Assembly (NCBI RefSeq): GCF_017114865.1
Contig: NZ_JADEYH010000002.1
Coordinates: 124,001-188,000, forward strand
DNA: 64,000 nucleotides
Source of the DNA: Streptomyces verrucosisporus
Lineage (GTDB): Bacteria; Actinomycetota; Actinomycetes; Streptomycetales; Streptomycetaceae
Direction of reading: 5' to 3'
Positions within the stretch are counted from its first letter, which is position 1, and every line of letters begins with the position of its first letter. The translations under genes and the position numbers were made by a program. The notes under the pieces are model-generated. The model saw only the letters and a list, made by a program, of their open reading frames with translations. It made no database searches and was not told where the DNA came from. Below are positions 24,921 through 33,309 of this stretch, piece by piece.

Positions 24921-25094
24921 ATGATGGGACAGAGAGAAGGCGTTGCTACGGACTGTCCTGGGACGGGGCAGGAGGGGCACATGGACGAAAGCGTGCCAGG
25001 CGATGAGTGGTATGTGGCCTGTCCGGAGTGCGGGATGAAGTGGGCAGGAGGCAGTACCTTCATCGAGCCCCACAAAGACTGGCGGAAGCGTTGA
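24921..25094 (+). CDS. 57-residue zinc-ribbon-like protein next to attR
   Basis: ATG 24921 is preceded by GAGGAG seven bases upstream and the frame ends in TGA at 25094. The product is acidic in its first half and contains CPECGMKW, one half of a zinc ribbon; a lone earlier Cys (TDCPG) could contribute. An internal ATG at codon 21 is an alternative start. It is the last gene before the right attachment site, a place where elements often carry small regulators of excision or host interaction. The family is not recognised. Confidence 0.55.
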   Translation: MMGQREGVATDCPGTGQEGHMDESVPGDEWYVACPECGMKWAGGSTFIEPHKDWRKR

Positions 25095-25108
25095 GGGCTC
25101 AGGCGGCA

Positions 25109-25134
25109 TGCGTGAGCGATGCGTGAGCGGACGG
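25109..25134 (+). repeat. Right arm-type repeat (integrase binding candidate)
   Basis: Matches 4506-4531 at 25 of 26 positions (A at 25119 in place of C). It lies 112 bp from attR, nearly the same distance as the left copy from attL, in direct orientation. Confidence 0.55.
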
Positions 25135-25245
25135 TGCGGCACAGGCCGTCAGGGGCGCGACCAGGCGTGATGCCGCGTGGCGCTGATCAGGCAGAACAGC
25201 ACCACGCGGCATGGCCGAGCACTGCCCGGCAGGAGCGCGACCCCA

Positions 25246-25288
25246 CTTGTAAAGCGAAGGTCGTCGGTTCGAACCCGACAGGCGGCTC
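25246..25288 (+). repeat. attR: 43-bp direct repeat, orphan tRNA-Thr 3' half
   Basis: Identical to 4350-4392. It starts in the anticodon loop sequence and has no 5' tRNA half, so it is the native 3' end of tRNA-Thr left behind by integration. It marks the right edge of the element. Confidence 0.93.
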
Positions 25289-25306
25289 AGGCCCCGAACA
25301 GGGACG

Positions 25307-25336
25307 AAGCCCCGAGCCAAGATCGGCTCGGGGCTT
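25307..25336 (+). terminator. Displaced native terminator of tRNA-Thr
   Basis: AAGCCCCGAGCC (25307-25318) and GGCTCGGGGCTT (25325-25336) form a perfect 12-bp stem with a six-base loop, 18 bases after the orphan tRNA end. Before integration it would have terminated tRNA-Thr. Confidence 0.75.
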
Positions 25337-25738
25337 CTGACATCCACAGGTGCATCGGCGAGAACGGCCGTGTCGTCCACGGTCGAGGGCGGCGCAGGCC
25401 ATCTCCGCGACGTGCGGAGCGAGCTGTTCCTCTCCTCCTGGCGGTCACGACGCCCGGCTCCGGGACCTCCCACGAGACCGGCGGCGCACGGCACCGGTTT
25501 CCCGGCCGACCAGGCGCGGCCCCACCGGCACGGGTACGCGGCACATCTTCGGCGGGCCGACCGATCGCGCCTTCCGGGCCGAGCGGCGCGGCGGGCGGGG
25601 CGGCGGCCCCGGGCCGGACCACCCTCCGGGATCGGGCGGCGCGAAACGGGTGAAAAGGGATGTCCGCGGTGATCGGCCGGCCCGCCGGAGAGCGAGCGCC
25701 CCGGCGGGCCGCACACGGCCGGAGTCCGGAGCGCCACC
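25337..25738. other. Chromosomal spacer right of the element
   Basis: About 400 bp with no convincing gene on either strand; the open frames here are high-GC shadows. The 3' part must contain the promoter of the exporter gene at 25739. Confidence 0.4.
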
Positions 25739-27303
25739 ATGACCGAACCACCCCCGGAGCAGACCGCGTCCCCGCCGCACAGGTGGCTCTCGCTGATCGG
25801 TATCTGCGGCACCGCGGGGATCGTCTGGCTCGCCTTCTCCGACCTGGGGGTGGTGATCCCGGAGATCGCCGACGACTTCGACAGCAACTTCTCGATGCTC
25901 CAGTGGGCGAACAACGCCTTCAGTCTCGTCACCGGCGCGCTCGTGATCGCCGCCGGGAAGTTCGGCGACCTCTTCGGTCGCCGGCTGATGCTCCAGACCG
26001 GCACCGTGCTGCTGGCCGTGTTCTCCGTGGTCGCCGCGCTCGCGCCGGGCGTCGAGTGGCTGATCCTCGGCCGCGGGCTCATGGGGATCGGCGCCGCGCT
26101 GTCCTCCCGGCGTCGCTCGCCCTCATCCCGCCCGAGTTCTCGGGACGGGCGCAGACCGCGGTGATCGGCATCTGGCAGGCGGTGGCCTGGGGAGGGCTGT
26201 CCGCCGGGCCCGCGATCAGCGGCTTCGTCACCGACGGACTGGGCTGGCGGTGGCTGTTCTGGCTCAATCTGCCGCTGGCCGCCGTCACTCTCGTCGTCGT
26301 ACGGCTCACCACCCCGGAGTCGCGTGATCCCGACGCCTCGGGCCACATCGACTGGCCGGGCCTGGCCACCATCGGCCTGGCGGTCCTCGCCCTGCCGTAC
26401 GCGCTCACCGAGGGGCCGAGCGTTGGCTGGGCGGATCCCCGCATCGTGGCGCTGCTTGCCGCGACCGTCGTGTTCGCCGTCGCGTGGTACCTGATCGAGC
26501 GCCGCGTACGTCTGCCGCTGGTGGACCTGCGGCTGTTCGGGATCCGCGCCTGCAACGGGGCGCTGACGGCCAATCTGACGATGAACCTCGCCTACGCCGG
26601 CCTCAGCTTCCTGCTGGTGCTGTGGCTGCAGAACGTGCGCGGCTACAGCGCGGTGGAGGCCGGGTCGCTGATGATCCCGGCGACGGCCGGGGTCTTCCTG
26701 GGCATCCCGGTCGGGGGCGCCCTCGACACCAGGCGGGGCGGAAGGCCGCCGGTGACGGTCGGCCTGGCGGTGGCGAGCGCCGGTCTGACCGCCCTCGCCT
26801 TCCTCGACACCGGCACCCCGGTCGAGGTGATCGCCACCGGGCTCTTCGTCGTCGGGCTCGGACTGGGCCTGGTGAGCACGCCCGTGGCCAACACCGCCGT
26901 CGGGGAGGTCCCGGCCGATCTGGCGGGGACGGCCGCCGGCGTGTTCAAGATGTCCAGCATGCTCGGCGGCTCGCTGGGAGTCGCCGTCCTCACCGCGCTG
27001 GCCCGGGAGCTCACGGCGCGCGAGGCGTCCGGCGTGCTCGATGACTCGGGGCTGACCGACGCGGAGATCATCCGGGTGCGGCAGACACTGGTGAACTCCG
27101 ACTCCTGCCAGGAGGCGGTCGACACGCTGCCGCCCGATGTCCGGGGCGAGGTCGTCCGGGTCGCCGAGGAATCCTTCTCGCTCGGTGTCGCGGACGCCAT
27201 GGGCGTCACGGTGGTCCTCACCCTCCTGGCGACGGTGGTCGTCTTCTTCGTGTGGCCCCGCCGCACCCGCCGCGCCCCGTCCGGGAACGTCCGGGAGGTG
27301 TGA
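25739..27303 (+). pseudogene. MFS drug exporter (DHA2 type), frameshifted
   Basis: The gene starts at ATG 25739 and encodes a 14-helix DHA2-type major facilitator (GKFGDLFGRRLML near residue 80 is the loop 2-3 motif). At about 26101 the frame breaks: the first frame reads GLMGIGAALSS and then nonsense, while the second continues in the next frame as LPASLALIPPEF through to the normal end at 27303. Insertion of one base after CTG would restore a continuous ~520-residue protein. This is a one-base deletion, either a real inactivating mutation or a sequencing error. The intact family exports drugs or metabolites by proton antiport. No regulator gene is adjacent. Confidence 0.8.
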
Positions 27304-27395
27304 CGGCCGGGTGCCGTACCGTGCTTCCGGCCGGTAGGTTCGGTGCTTCCGGAGACCGGGAGACACCACGCCGACGGCGGGGAAGGGGCGAGACG

Positions 27396-27737
27396 ATGAC
27401 ACGGGACCAGGAGGAGCGGGACACGGTCACGGTGGAGATCGGGTACGCCGTCGTCTCCGCGGCCCTCCTGGCGGGGGCGGTATGGCTGGTCCTGATGAGC
27501 CCGGTCCTGCTGTTCGGTGTGGAGGGCTCCGCCGCGAAGGCCGTCGCGGGCACCGCCACCACCCTGTCCGCGGTCGCTCTGGTGTGGCGGGCGGCCGTCG
27601 TTCTGTGGGGTTTCGACCCGCGGCGGCGGACGGGTGGGGCCGGACGGGGGCTCCGCGCAGTACCCGGTAGCCGCGGGCGCCCGGCGCGGAACATGACTTC
27701 CGGCCCGCCGAAGGGGCAGACGGACACGGGGAGGTGA
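27396..27737 (+). CDS. Small two-helix membrane protein (DUF6332-like)
   Basis: A 113-residue protein starting at ATG 27396 after GGAAGG. The N-terminus (TVEIGYAVVSAALLAGAVWL) begins the first hydrophobic helix, and a second follows near residues 45-70 (TATTLSAVALVWRAAVVLWGF). This matches my memory of the streptomycete DUF6332 pattern. The Arg/Gly-rich tail is probably cytoplasmic and may be poorly conserved. The next gene starts five bases after its stop, so they are probably co-transcribed. Function unknown. Confidence 0.6.
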   Translation: MTRDQEERDTVTVEIGYAVVSAALLAGAVWLVLMSPVLLFGVEGSAAKAVAGTATTLSAVALVWRAAVVLWGFDPRRRTGGAGRGLRAVPGSRGRPARNMTSGPPKGQTDTGR

Positions 27738-27741
27738 TGCC

Positions 27742-28005
27742 GTGTCGTGGAGTCCGTCGAGTCCGTCGAGTCCGCCGGATCCGTCGGAGAATGGCTGGAA
27801 GTTCCAGGCCCTCGGCTCCCTGTGCTGGGTCGTGGTGGGTGCGATCAACGTCGCCCTGGCCCTCCGCCCGGGCGGCGGTACGGGCTACTGGGCCATGGCG
27901 GCCATCGCCGGCGCCGGGGCGCTGAGCCTGGGAGGCGCGGCCTGGTCGGGGCGGCGGAGAGCCCGCGATCCGGGAGCGGGGGAACGGGAGCGGGAGCTCT
28001 GCTGA
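27742..28005 (+). CDS. Small membrane protein
   Basis: An 87-residue protein with a GTG start and a strong GGGGAGG site upstream. A Ser/Pro-rich head is followed by two hydrophobic segments (FQALGSLCWVVVGAINVALA and YWAMAAIAGAGALSLGGAAW) and a basic, charged tail, predicting a hairpin in the membrane. It is immediately downstream of the DUF6332-like gene. No family is recognised. Confidence 0.6.
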   Translation: MSWSPSSPSSPPDPSENGWKFQALGSLCWVVVGAINVALALRPGGGTGYWAMAAIAGAGALSLGGAAWSGRRRARDPGAGERERELC

Positions 28006-28060
28006 GACTGCTGCCGGCCGCCGGCCCGCAGCGCACCGGGGGCGGAGGGGAAGGCGGGGG

Positions 28061-28795
28061 ATGCGACGCGTGGTGCGGGGCTTCTGGGGGCCCCGGGAAG
28101 AGCCGGTGGAGGTGCTGGCCGGGCGCTGGAGGGCGACCCTGGAGCGGTTCGCCGGGCTTCTTCCGGCGGCCGGCTCCGGGTCCGACGGCGTGTGGGCGTG
28201 GCAGCAGGTCCACGCGGCCGGGCGCGCCACCGGGCTGCGGACGGACGAGCGGGCCCTCACCGCGGCCCTGCGCGCGGCGGGAGAGGCCGAGGCGTGGCCG
28301 GACCGCACAGGGTGTGCGCTGCGGCTCGTCACCAAGGGCGGGCCGGGCTGGAAGATCGAGGCCGGCGGCCGTACGGGCGGCACTTCGGACTTCCTGCTCC
28401 AGGCGATGATGATCGGTGTCGGCTCGCCGGACGGCGCCGTCATCCCGGACACCGGACTCCTCACCGCCCTGGCGGAGTCGTGGGAGCCCGACTTCGGCGG
28501 AGTGACCGACGACGATGTGCTCGACGCACTGGAGTACGACGCGGAGTTCGGCCCAGACGAGCCCGCTGTCGGCTGGGTCGGCTACCTCTCGCCGGGACGC
28601 GCGGCCCTGCTGCCCGACGGCGTGGACGGTCCGGACGGCCCCGTGGCCGCGTGCGGGGAGGTCCGCGGCGGGGGCGTGATCCTGGAGGTCGCGGCACCCG
28701 GAGCGGTCGAGGACGTCGTCCGCGCCAACGTACGGCTGCGGGAAGCCGGAGTGCTCCGGCCGCTGCCCCGCCCGATGGACCGGGCCGTTCTGTGA
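28061..28795 (+). CDS. Imm52-like immunity protein
   Basis: A 244-residue soluble protein starting at ATG 28061. The N-terminus VRGFWGPREEPVEVLAGRW and the later CALRLVTKGGPGWKIE resemble the Imm52 family, predicted immunity proteins of polymorphic toxin systems. The C-terminal third (VGWVGYLSPGRAALL ... VRANVRLREAGVLRP) fits the same family. No matching toxin gene is adjacent, so it may be an orphan immunity gene that protects against neighbours' toxins. The family assignment is from memory of the pattern; a non-immunity role cannot be excluded. Confidence 0.55.
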   Translation: MRRVVRGFWGPREEPVEVLAGRWRATLERFAGLLPAAGSGSDGVWAWQQVHAAGRATGLRTDERALTAALRAAGEAEAWPDRTGCALRLVTKGGPGWKIEAGGRTGGTSDFLLQAMMIGVGSPDGAVIPDTGLLTALAESWEPDFGGVTDDDVLDALEYDAEFGPDEPAVGWVGYLSPGRAALLPDGVDGPDGPVAACGEVRGGGVILEVAAPGAVEDVVRANVRLREAGVLRPLPRPMDRAVL

Positions 28796-28967
28796 CCGTC
28801 CGGGCCGGGGAGCCGTTCGATACCGGACGGGCCGTGTCCGACGCTGAGGACCGGAGGAGTGAACACGGGGCGCGCGGCGGGAGCCTCGCGCCTGTGGATG
28901 CACCCCACGCCACCCTGGCGACACCGGTCCGGGACTCCCTGGTGGCGCCCCGTGACGGCCACGGCCG

Positions 28968-29762
28968 TCACGGGGCGCCGGTGTCCGGCAGGAGGGGCCC
29001 CGCCGGGTCGGTCTCGGCCAGACCCACCAGACCGCTGGCGATGTCGCGGAGTTTGGTGTTGGTGCGCTGGGAGATGGTCACCAGGATCTGGAAGGCGTCC
29101 TCGGGGCCGCAGCGCCGCTCGGCCTGGACGATGCCGATGGCCTGGTCGATCGTCGCGCGGCTGCGCATGGCCCGCCGCAGCTGGGCCGCCTCGTCCTCCA
29201 GTTCGCGGTAGCGCCTGAGGTCGTACGTGGCTTGCGCCAGATGGCGCTCGTAACCGCGCTGGGCGACGGCCGTGTGGTCGCGGGCCGTGGGGGTTTCGGT
29301 CTGCCGGTAGACGCGTTCGACGCGGGCCAGCTCCTCGTGGAAGCCGGTGACGTCCTCGACGTGATGCAGAAGCGCCGTCACCTCCCCGCGGGAGTCGAGG
29401 ACGGGGCTGCTGACCGGGCTCCAGTACTTCTCCCGGAAGCCGGTGGGGCTGCCGGTGAAGGGGACGTCGTACTTCAGGACGGGCAGGGCCTGGGCCGCCC
29501 CGGTCGCCAGGACACGCCGGAACAGGGCGTCCAGGTCGCGCATGCCGCCCGCTCCCGGGTCGTCGGGATTGGCGGGGTAGGCGTCGAAGATGTGCCGCCC
29601 GACCACCTCCTTCCGCTCGCGGAACGTCGCCTCCTCACAGGCACGGTTGACCTCCAGGATCACCAGATCGGTGCCGAGCACCAGCAGGGGCGAGGTCGTG
29701 GCGCGGAATATGGCCTCGAAGTCGGCGGGGGAGGGGGTAGACGGAGCCATATCTCTACTCAT
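28968..29762 (-). CDS. PAS-ANTAR domain RNA-binding regulator
   Basis: A 264-residue protein. Residues ~10-125 form a PAS sensor domain (FRATTSPLLVLGTDLVILEV ... GREKYW-like region, HHVEDVTGFHEE). A coiled-coil linker (ERHLAQATYDLRRYRELEDE) leads to a C-terminal ANTAR domain, near 195-250, with SRATIDQAIGIVQAERRC and DAFQILVTISQRTN. ANTAR proteins bind paired RNA hairpins and prevent transcription termination, here under control of a ligand or redox signal sensed by PAS. The start is ATG 29762 or 29750; neither has an ideally spaced ribosome site. It is transcribed divergently from the lipoprotein pair. Confidence 0.82.
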   Translation of the reverse strand: MSRDMAPSTPSPADFEAIFRATTSPLLVLGTDLVILEVNRACEEATFRERKEVVGRHIFDAYPANPDDPGAGGMRDLDALFRRVLATGAAQALPVLKYDVPFTGSPTGFREKYWSPVSSPVLDSRGEVTALLHHVEDVTGFHEELARVERVYRQTETPTARDHTAVAQRGYERHLAQATYDLRRYRELEDEAAQLRRAMRSRATIDQAIGIVQAERRCGPEDAFQILVTISQRTNTKLRDIASGLVGLAETDPAGPLLPDTGAP

Positions 29763-30041
29763 GCTCCAAGTCCGGCGTTCAATGCATGCCGCCGCCGCGC
29801 GCGGCGCCACCCGCCGCTGCCCCGCCGCCGTCCGTCGGTCCCGGGGCTTCACGGCCGGCCGCCGGGTCGTCCATGGTGTCGGTGCGGGAAGGCCCGAACG
29901 GTACGGGCCGGAGGGGAATACGGGGGAAAGACACCTTTGGCTGGATCGTGGGGGTTGGGTGGTTGGCATCCGGCCCACTCGGCAACAGACCAGTATCGAG
30001 CGGGCTCCCGGAGCCCGGCAGCCTACGTTCAGGAGCGCGCA

Positions 30042-30716
30042 GTGACACCTCGTACGACCATGACCGCGATCGCCCTCGCGTCGGCCCTCCTCGTGACGGC
30101 CTGCGGTGGGGCGGAAGGGGAGACGGGAGGCGGCGTGAGCACGGCTCCGACGGCCGACCGGTCCGGACAGCCCGAACGGTCCGAGGACTCCGGGCGGAGC
30201 ACCTCGCCCTCCGCTCCCGCCGGCGCGCCCTCGTCCGCCTCCCCGCCGCCGTCCCGGCCCGGAGGCGAGGAGGAGAACGTGGTCCTGCGCGACACATCAC
30301 GCAGGACGGGGGCCGCCCGGGACGCGGGTGTGAACGACTTCCCGGAGCTGCGCGGGGTGCGGGTGGGCATCCACGAGACCTACGACCGGGTCGTCTTCGA
30401 CTTCGACGAGGGCACCCCCCGCTTCGTGGCCGAGTACGTGGACACCCTGCACCAGGACGGCTCCGGCGACGTCATCCCCCTCAAGGGCGACCAGGATCTG
30501 AAGATCTCCTTCCTCCGGTCCGTGCCCGCCACCGACTTCGACGACGGCGGCAGGAGCACCCCCGTCATCCGCGAACTGCGGCTGGTGAGCTACTTCGAGG
30601 GCGAGACGCTCTTCGGCGTCGGCGTCGATCCTGAGGGTGACGGCCCGGCGGGCTTCCGGGTGACCACGGGAAAGAACAAGATCATCCTCGATGTGGCGCA
30701 CAGGGCTGCGGGCTGA
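30042..30716 (+). CDS. AMIN-like domain lipoprotein (first of tandem pair)
   Basis: A 224-residue lipoprotein starting at GTG 30042 with AGGAG upstream. The signal peptide ends in the lipobox LLVTACGG. A ~60-residue Ser/Pro/Glu-rich linker follows, then a compact domain of about 130 residues (VRVGIHETYDRVVFDFDEG ... FEGETLFGVGV ... NKIILDVAH). This resembles the AMIN-like beta domain of streptomycete lipoproteins, thought to bind envelope polymers. It shares this domain with the next gene, so the two are tandem paralogues. Substrate unknown. Confidence 0.7.
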   Translation: MTPRTTMTAIALASALLVTACGGAEGETGGGVSTAPTADRSGQPERSEDSGRSTSPSAPAGAPSSASPPPSRPGGEEENVVLRDTSRRTGAARDAGVNDFPELRGVRVGIHETYDRVVFDFDEGTPRFVAEYVDTLHQDGSGDVIPLKGDQDLKISFLRSVPATDFDDGGRSTPVIRELRLVSYFEGETLFGVGVDPEGDGPAGFRVTTGKNKIILDVAHRAAG

Positions 30717-30989
30717 CGGCCCCTGAGGCGGGGGACGGAGAGCATTTCGGCCGGAAACCGCTGTTGCTAGGGTGACGGCCACCCGCTCGGCACCGTTGGT
30801 ATGAGCGGGCTTGGGGGGCTTTTTGTTCCGGGGGGAACGCGGAGCGCCGCCTTCACGGCGTCGGGGGAACGATTCCGCCGCCGTACGGGGGCGGAACTCC
30901 GCCACGGCTGGATGCGCACCGGTACGACCGCACTCGCCCGAGCATCCCGGTGTCTGCGGAAACCAGCCGTCCATGCGCAGGAGTTCACA

Positions 30990-31691
30990 GTGAAAAGCCG
31001 TTCCGCCGCGACCGCGATCGCGCTTGTCTCCGTCCTTGTGGTGTCGGGCTGCGAGGAGGGGGCGCAGGACGACGCGGCCCCGGCGCCGACGGCCGGGGAG
31101 TCCCGGCCCGCCGACGCGTCCCCGTCTCCGTCCCCGTCCTCGAGCGGGCCGGGCGAATCCCGGACCCCGGAGCCCGGGGGGTCCGGAGGTCCCGGGGACG
31201 GCGGCGGGGCCGTCTCGCCGACCGCCGATGGTGACGGCGGCGGCTCCGTGTCAGTCCCGTCCTGGGGCACCGCCCGCAAGGACGGCGAGGCCGAAGGGGC
31301 GGACCCGGCGGCCACCCCGAAGCTGACGGCGGTACGGGTGACCGGCCGTGACGTCTACGACCGGGTCACCTTCGAGTTCGACGGTGGTGTCCCGGCGCAC
31401 ATAGTCGCCTACCTGGAGCCGCTGCACCAGCCCGGGAGCGGCACCCCGGTGCCCGTCGAGGGCGAGCACTCAATCGAGGTCGTCCTGGTCGGGGCCCTGC
31501 CGGACGGCGAGTACGGCGGGAAGGAGCAGACCGCCGGCGTCCGCGAGATCACCAAGGTCGGCCTGTTCGAGGGTGAACTACGGGTCGGCATCGGCTTCGA
31601 CACCGAGGGCGACGGCCGGGCTGGCTTCCGGCTGGTCACGGAGGTGAACCGGCTCCACGTCGACATCACCCACGGGGCGTCCCCGGTGTGA
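30990..31691 (+). CDS. AMIN-like domain lipoprotein (second of tandem pair)
   Basis: A 233-residue lipoprotein, GTG 30990 with GGAG upstream and lipobox VLVVSGCEE. A long Pro/Ser/Gly-rich linker (about 25-115) leads to a domain matching the first copy (VRVTGRDVYDRVTFEFDGG ... LFEGELRVGIGFDTEGDG ... NRLHVDITH). The linkers differ completely while the domains align end to end, showing duplication followed by linker drift. A TAGGGT-type -10 near 30768 could drive it separately. It is probably anchored to the outer face of the membrane. Confidence 0.7.
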   Translation: MKSRSAATAIALVSVLVVSGCEEGAQDDAAPAPTAGESRPADASPSPSPSSSGPGESRTPEPGGSGGPGDGGGAVSPTADGDGGGSVSVPSWGTARKDGEAEGADPAATPKLTAVRVTGRDVYDRVTFEFDGGVPAHIVAYLEPLHQPGSGTPVPVEGEHSIEVVLVGALPDGEYGGKEQTAGVREITKVGLFEGELRVGIGFDTEGDGRAGFRLVTEVNRLHVDITHGASPV

Positions 31692-31711
31692 TCCCGCGTT
31701 CCCGGCCCGCC

Positions 31712-31741
31712 CCGCCCCGGCGCTCCGCCGGGCCGGGGCGG
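31712..31741 (+). terminator. GC-rich hairpin after lipoprotein pair
   Basis: CCGCCCCGGC (31712-31721) pairs with GCCGGGGCGG (31732-31741) around ten bases, 20 bases after the second lipoprotein stop. No T-run follows, as is common in streptomycetes. Confidence 0.5.
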
Positions 31742-31851
31742 CCCGGGGGCCGGGGCGGGGCCTGTTCTGCCCGCGCATCTGGCGGACGAGGCGGACGGCC
31801 GCTACGTTACCTCCGGTAACAAGCCCCGTCCGTCCGAACCGGGAGCGCGCC

Positions 31852-33162
31852 ATGACGCCCACACCGTCACCCCACAGCCCCTCCCCGCGACACCGCCCCT
31901 CCCGCCGAGCCCGCGGGATCGGCGGATGCGCCGCGGCCCTCGTCCTGGCCGCCACGGCCGCCGTACCCGCCTCCGCCGTACCCGCCTCCGCCGTACCCGC
32001 CTCCGCGGGCGGCGGCCTGAACGAGGTGCTCTTCGTCGGCAACAACTGGGACGGGACCGCCGACGTCATCGAGTCCACCGGCGACTACGCGAAGGTCGGC
32101 CGGATCAACGTCATCCCCGACAGGAAGGAGCGGATGAGGGAGATCCACCTCAATCCGGTCAGGCTCGCCTTCTTCCTCGGCATCCGCCACACCGTCGGCG
32201 AGGGCCATGACCAGTACGTCGACGACATGTACTCCACCCCGGACGGCTCGGCCGTCGTCGTCTCCCGCCCCAGCTTCGCCGACGTGGTGTCGATCGACGT
32301 GGCCACTGGGAAGCTCAACTGGCGTTTCCCGGTGTCGGGTTTCCGCTCCGACCACATGGCCGTCTCGCCCGACGGCCGCCGCGTGGCGGTGTCGGCCTCC
32401 ACCTCCAACACCGTCCACGTCCTCGACATCGTCACGGGGAAGGAGGCGGGCTCGTTCGATACCGGCGACAAGCCGCACGAGAACGTCTTCACCGACGGCG
32501 GCCGGTACATCTGGAACATGTCCATCGGAGAGGTCAACAACGACCTCGACGCTCCCTGGCTGGACTGGACGAAGGGCGACCGGCGCATCACGGTCGTCGA
32601 CGCGGACACCTTCGAGCAGGTGAAGGTGATCGACATGCGCGAGCGGCTGGACGCCTTCGGCCGCGAGGACCTCTCCGACTCGGTGCGGCCCGTGGCCTTC
32701 ACGCCCGACGAGTCCAGGCTCTACTTCCAGGTGTCGTTCTTCAACGGCTTCCTGGAGTACGACGTGGCCGCCGACGAGATCACCCGGATCAAGGAGCTGC
32801 CGAAGAACCCGGACACCGACGAGGACCGCGCCACCTGGGTCAACGACTCGCGCCACCACGGCATGTCGATGAACCCCCGGGGCACCAAGCTGTGCGTCGC
32901 CGGGACGATGGACGACTACGCCACCGTCGTGGACCGCGGGACACTGGAGGAGGGGCCGCTGGTGGCGGTCTCCAAGCCGTACTGGGCGACGGTGAGCGGC
33001 GACGGCAGGCACTGCGTGGTCTCCGAGAGCGGATCCGACCAGGTCACCGCGATCGACTTCGCGACCGGCCGGAAGGTGGCCTCCGTGCCCGTCGGCGACC
33101 ACCCGCAGCGGGTGCGCGTGGGGCACGTTCCGGCCGGGTGGACCGGCCCCTCCGCCGGCTGA
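31852..33162 (+). CDS. Secreted YncE-like beta-propeller protein
   Basis: A 436-residue protein with a long Arg-rich signal peptide (HRPSRRARGIGGCAAALVLA) ending near AVPASA. The mature part is made of repeated seven-strand propeller blades: GSAVVVSRPSFADVVSIDVA, GRRVAVSASTSNTVHVLDIV, and ESGSDQVTAIDFATG are typical blade ends, as in YncE and lactonase-like propellers. It would act outside the cell; no catalytic residues or ligand can be assigned. The signal peptide contains a 15-bp tandem triplication. Related secreted propellers are common in streptomycetes and usually uncharacterised. Confidence 0.75.
   Translation: MTPTPSPHSPSPRHRPSRRARGIGGCAAALVLAATAAVPASAVPASAVPASAGGGLNEVLFVGNNWDGTADVIESTGDYAKVGRINVIPDRKERMREIHLNPVRLAFFLGIRHTVGEGHDQYVDDMYSTPDGSAVVVSRPSFADVVSIDVATGKLNWRFPVSGFRSDHMAVSPDGRRVAVSASTSNTVHVLDIVTGKEAGSFDTGDKPHENVFTDGGRYIWNMSIGEVNNDLDAPWLDWTKGDRRITVVDADTFEQVKVIDMRERLDAFGREDLSDSVRPVAFTPDESRLYFQVSFFNGFLEYDVAADEITRIKELPKNPDTDEDRATWVNDSRHHGMSMNPRGTKLCVAGTMDDYATVVDRGTLEEGPLVAVSKPYWATVSGDGRHCVVSESGSDQVTAIDFATGRKVASVPVGDHPQRVRVGHVPAGWTGPSAG
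31961..32005 (+). repeat. Three 15-bp tandem repeats in a signal peptide
   Basis: CCGTACCCGCCTCCG occurs three times in perfect tandem, coding for repeated VPASA at the predicted signal-peptidase site of the propeller protein. Slippage could change copy number without a frameshift. Confidence 0.85.
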
Positions 33163-33309
33163 CGCGCGCCCGTCTCCCCGCTCCCGGACCGGGGGCGGGA
33201 GCGTCGGCGTGGACGGCCCGGCCCGCCCGGGCGCATGATCGGAGCGGACCGCGGCGGTCGGGCCGGGCCCAGGTCCCGCCGGGCAGGGTGGACGTCGGAG
33301 GGAGGCCTT

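Larger units (their letters stand above)
4350..25288. mobile_element. Integrative mobilizable element in tRNA-Thr
   Basis: A ~20.9-kb element bounded by perfect 43-bp repeats, one inside an intact tRNA-Thr and one an orphan tRNA 3' half. The integrase gene abuts attL. The mobility module is integrase, XRE regulator, Xis-like protein, DUF3631 ATPase, DUF2637 membrane protein, MobC and an HxxxH-type relaxase. No FtsK/SpoIIIE-type TraB, the hallmark of actinomycete conjugative elements, was found, so it probably borrows a transfer channel. Cargo from 12.8 kb onward comprises a peptide-modification-like operon, nucleotide-metabolism genes, a restriction-modification fusion and a zinc-ribbon protein. 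The RM gene is clearly AT-richer than its surroundings, suggesting separate acquisition. Confidence 0.92.

Noticed and set aside
25246..25288. A second tRNA-Thr gene
   Set aside because: Only the 3' half from the anticodon loop is present; there is no acceptor 5' strand or D-arm, so it is attR.
25099..27402. A 767-codon minus-strand frame over the MFS gene
   Set aside because: It crosses attR and the native terminator and has the charged, repetitive composition of an antisense high-GC shadow.
31961..32005. CRISPR-like repeat array
   Set aside because: The repeats are 15-bp tandem units without spacers inside a coding signal peptide; no cas gene exists in the window.
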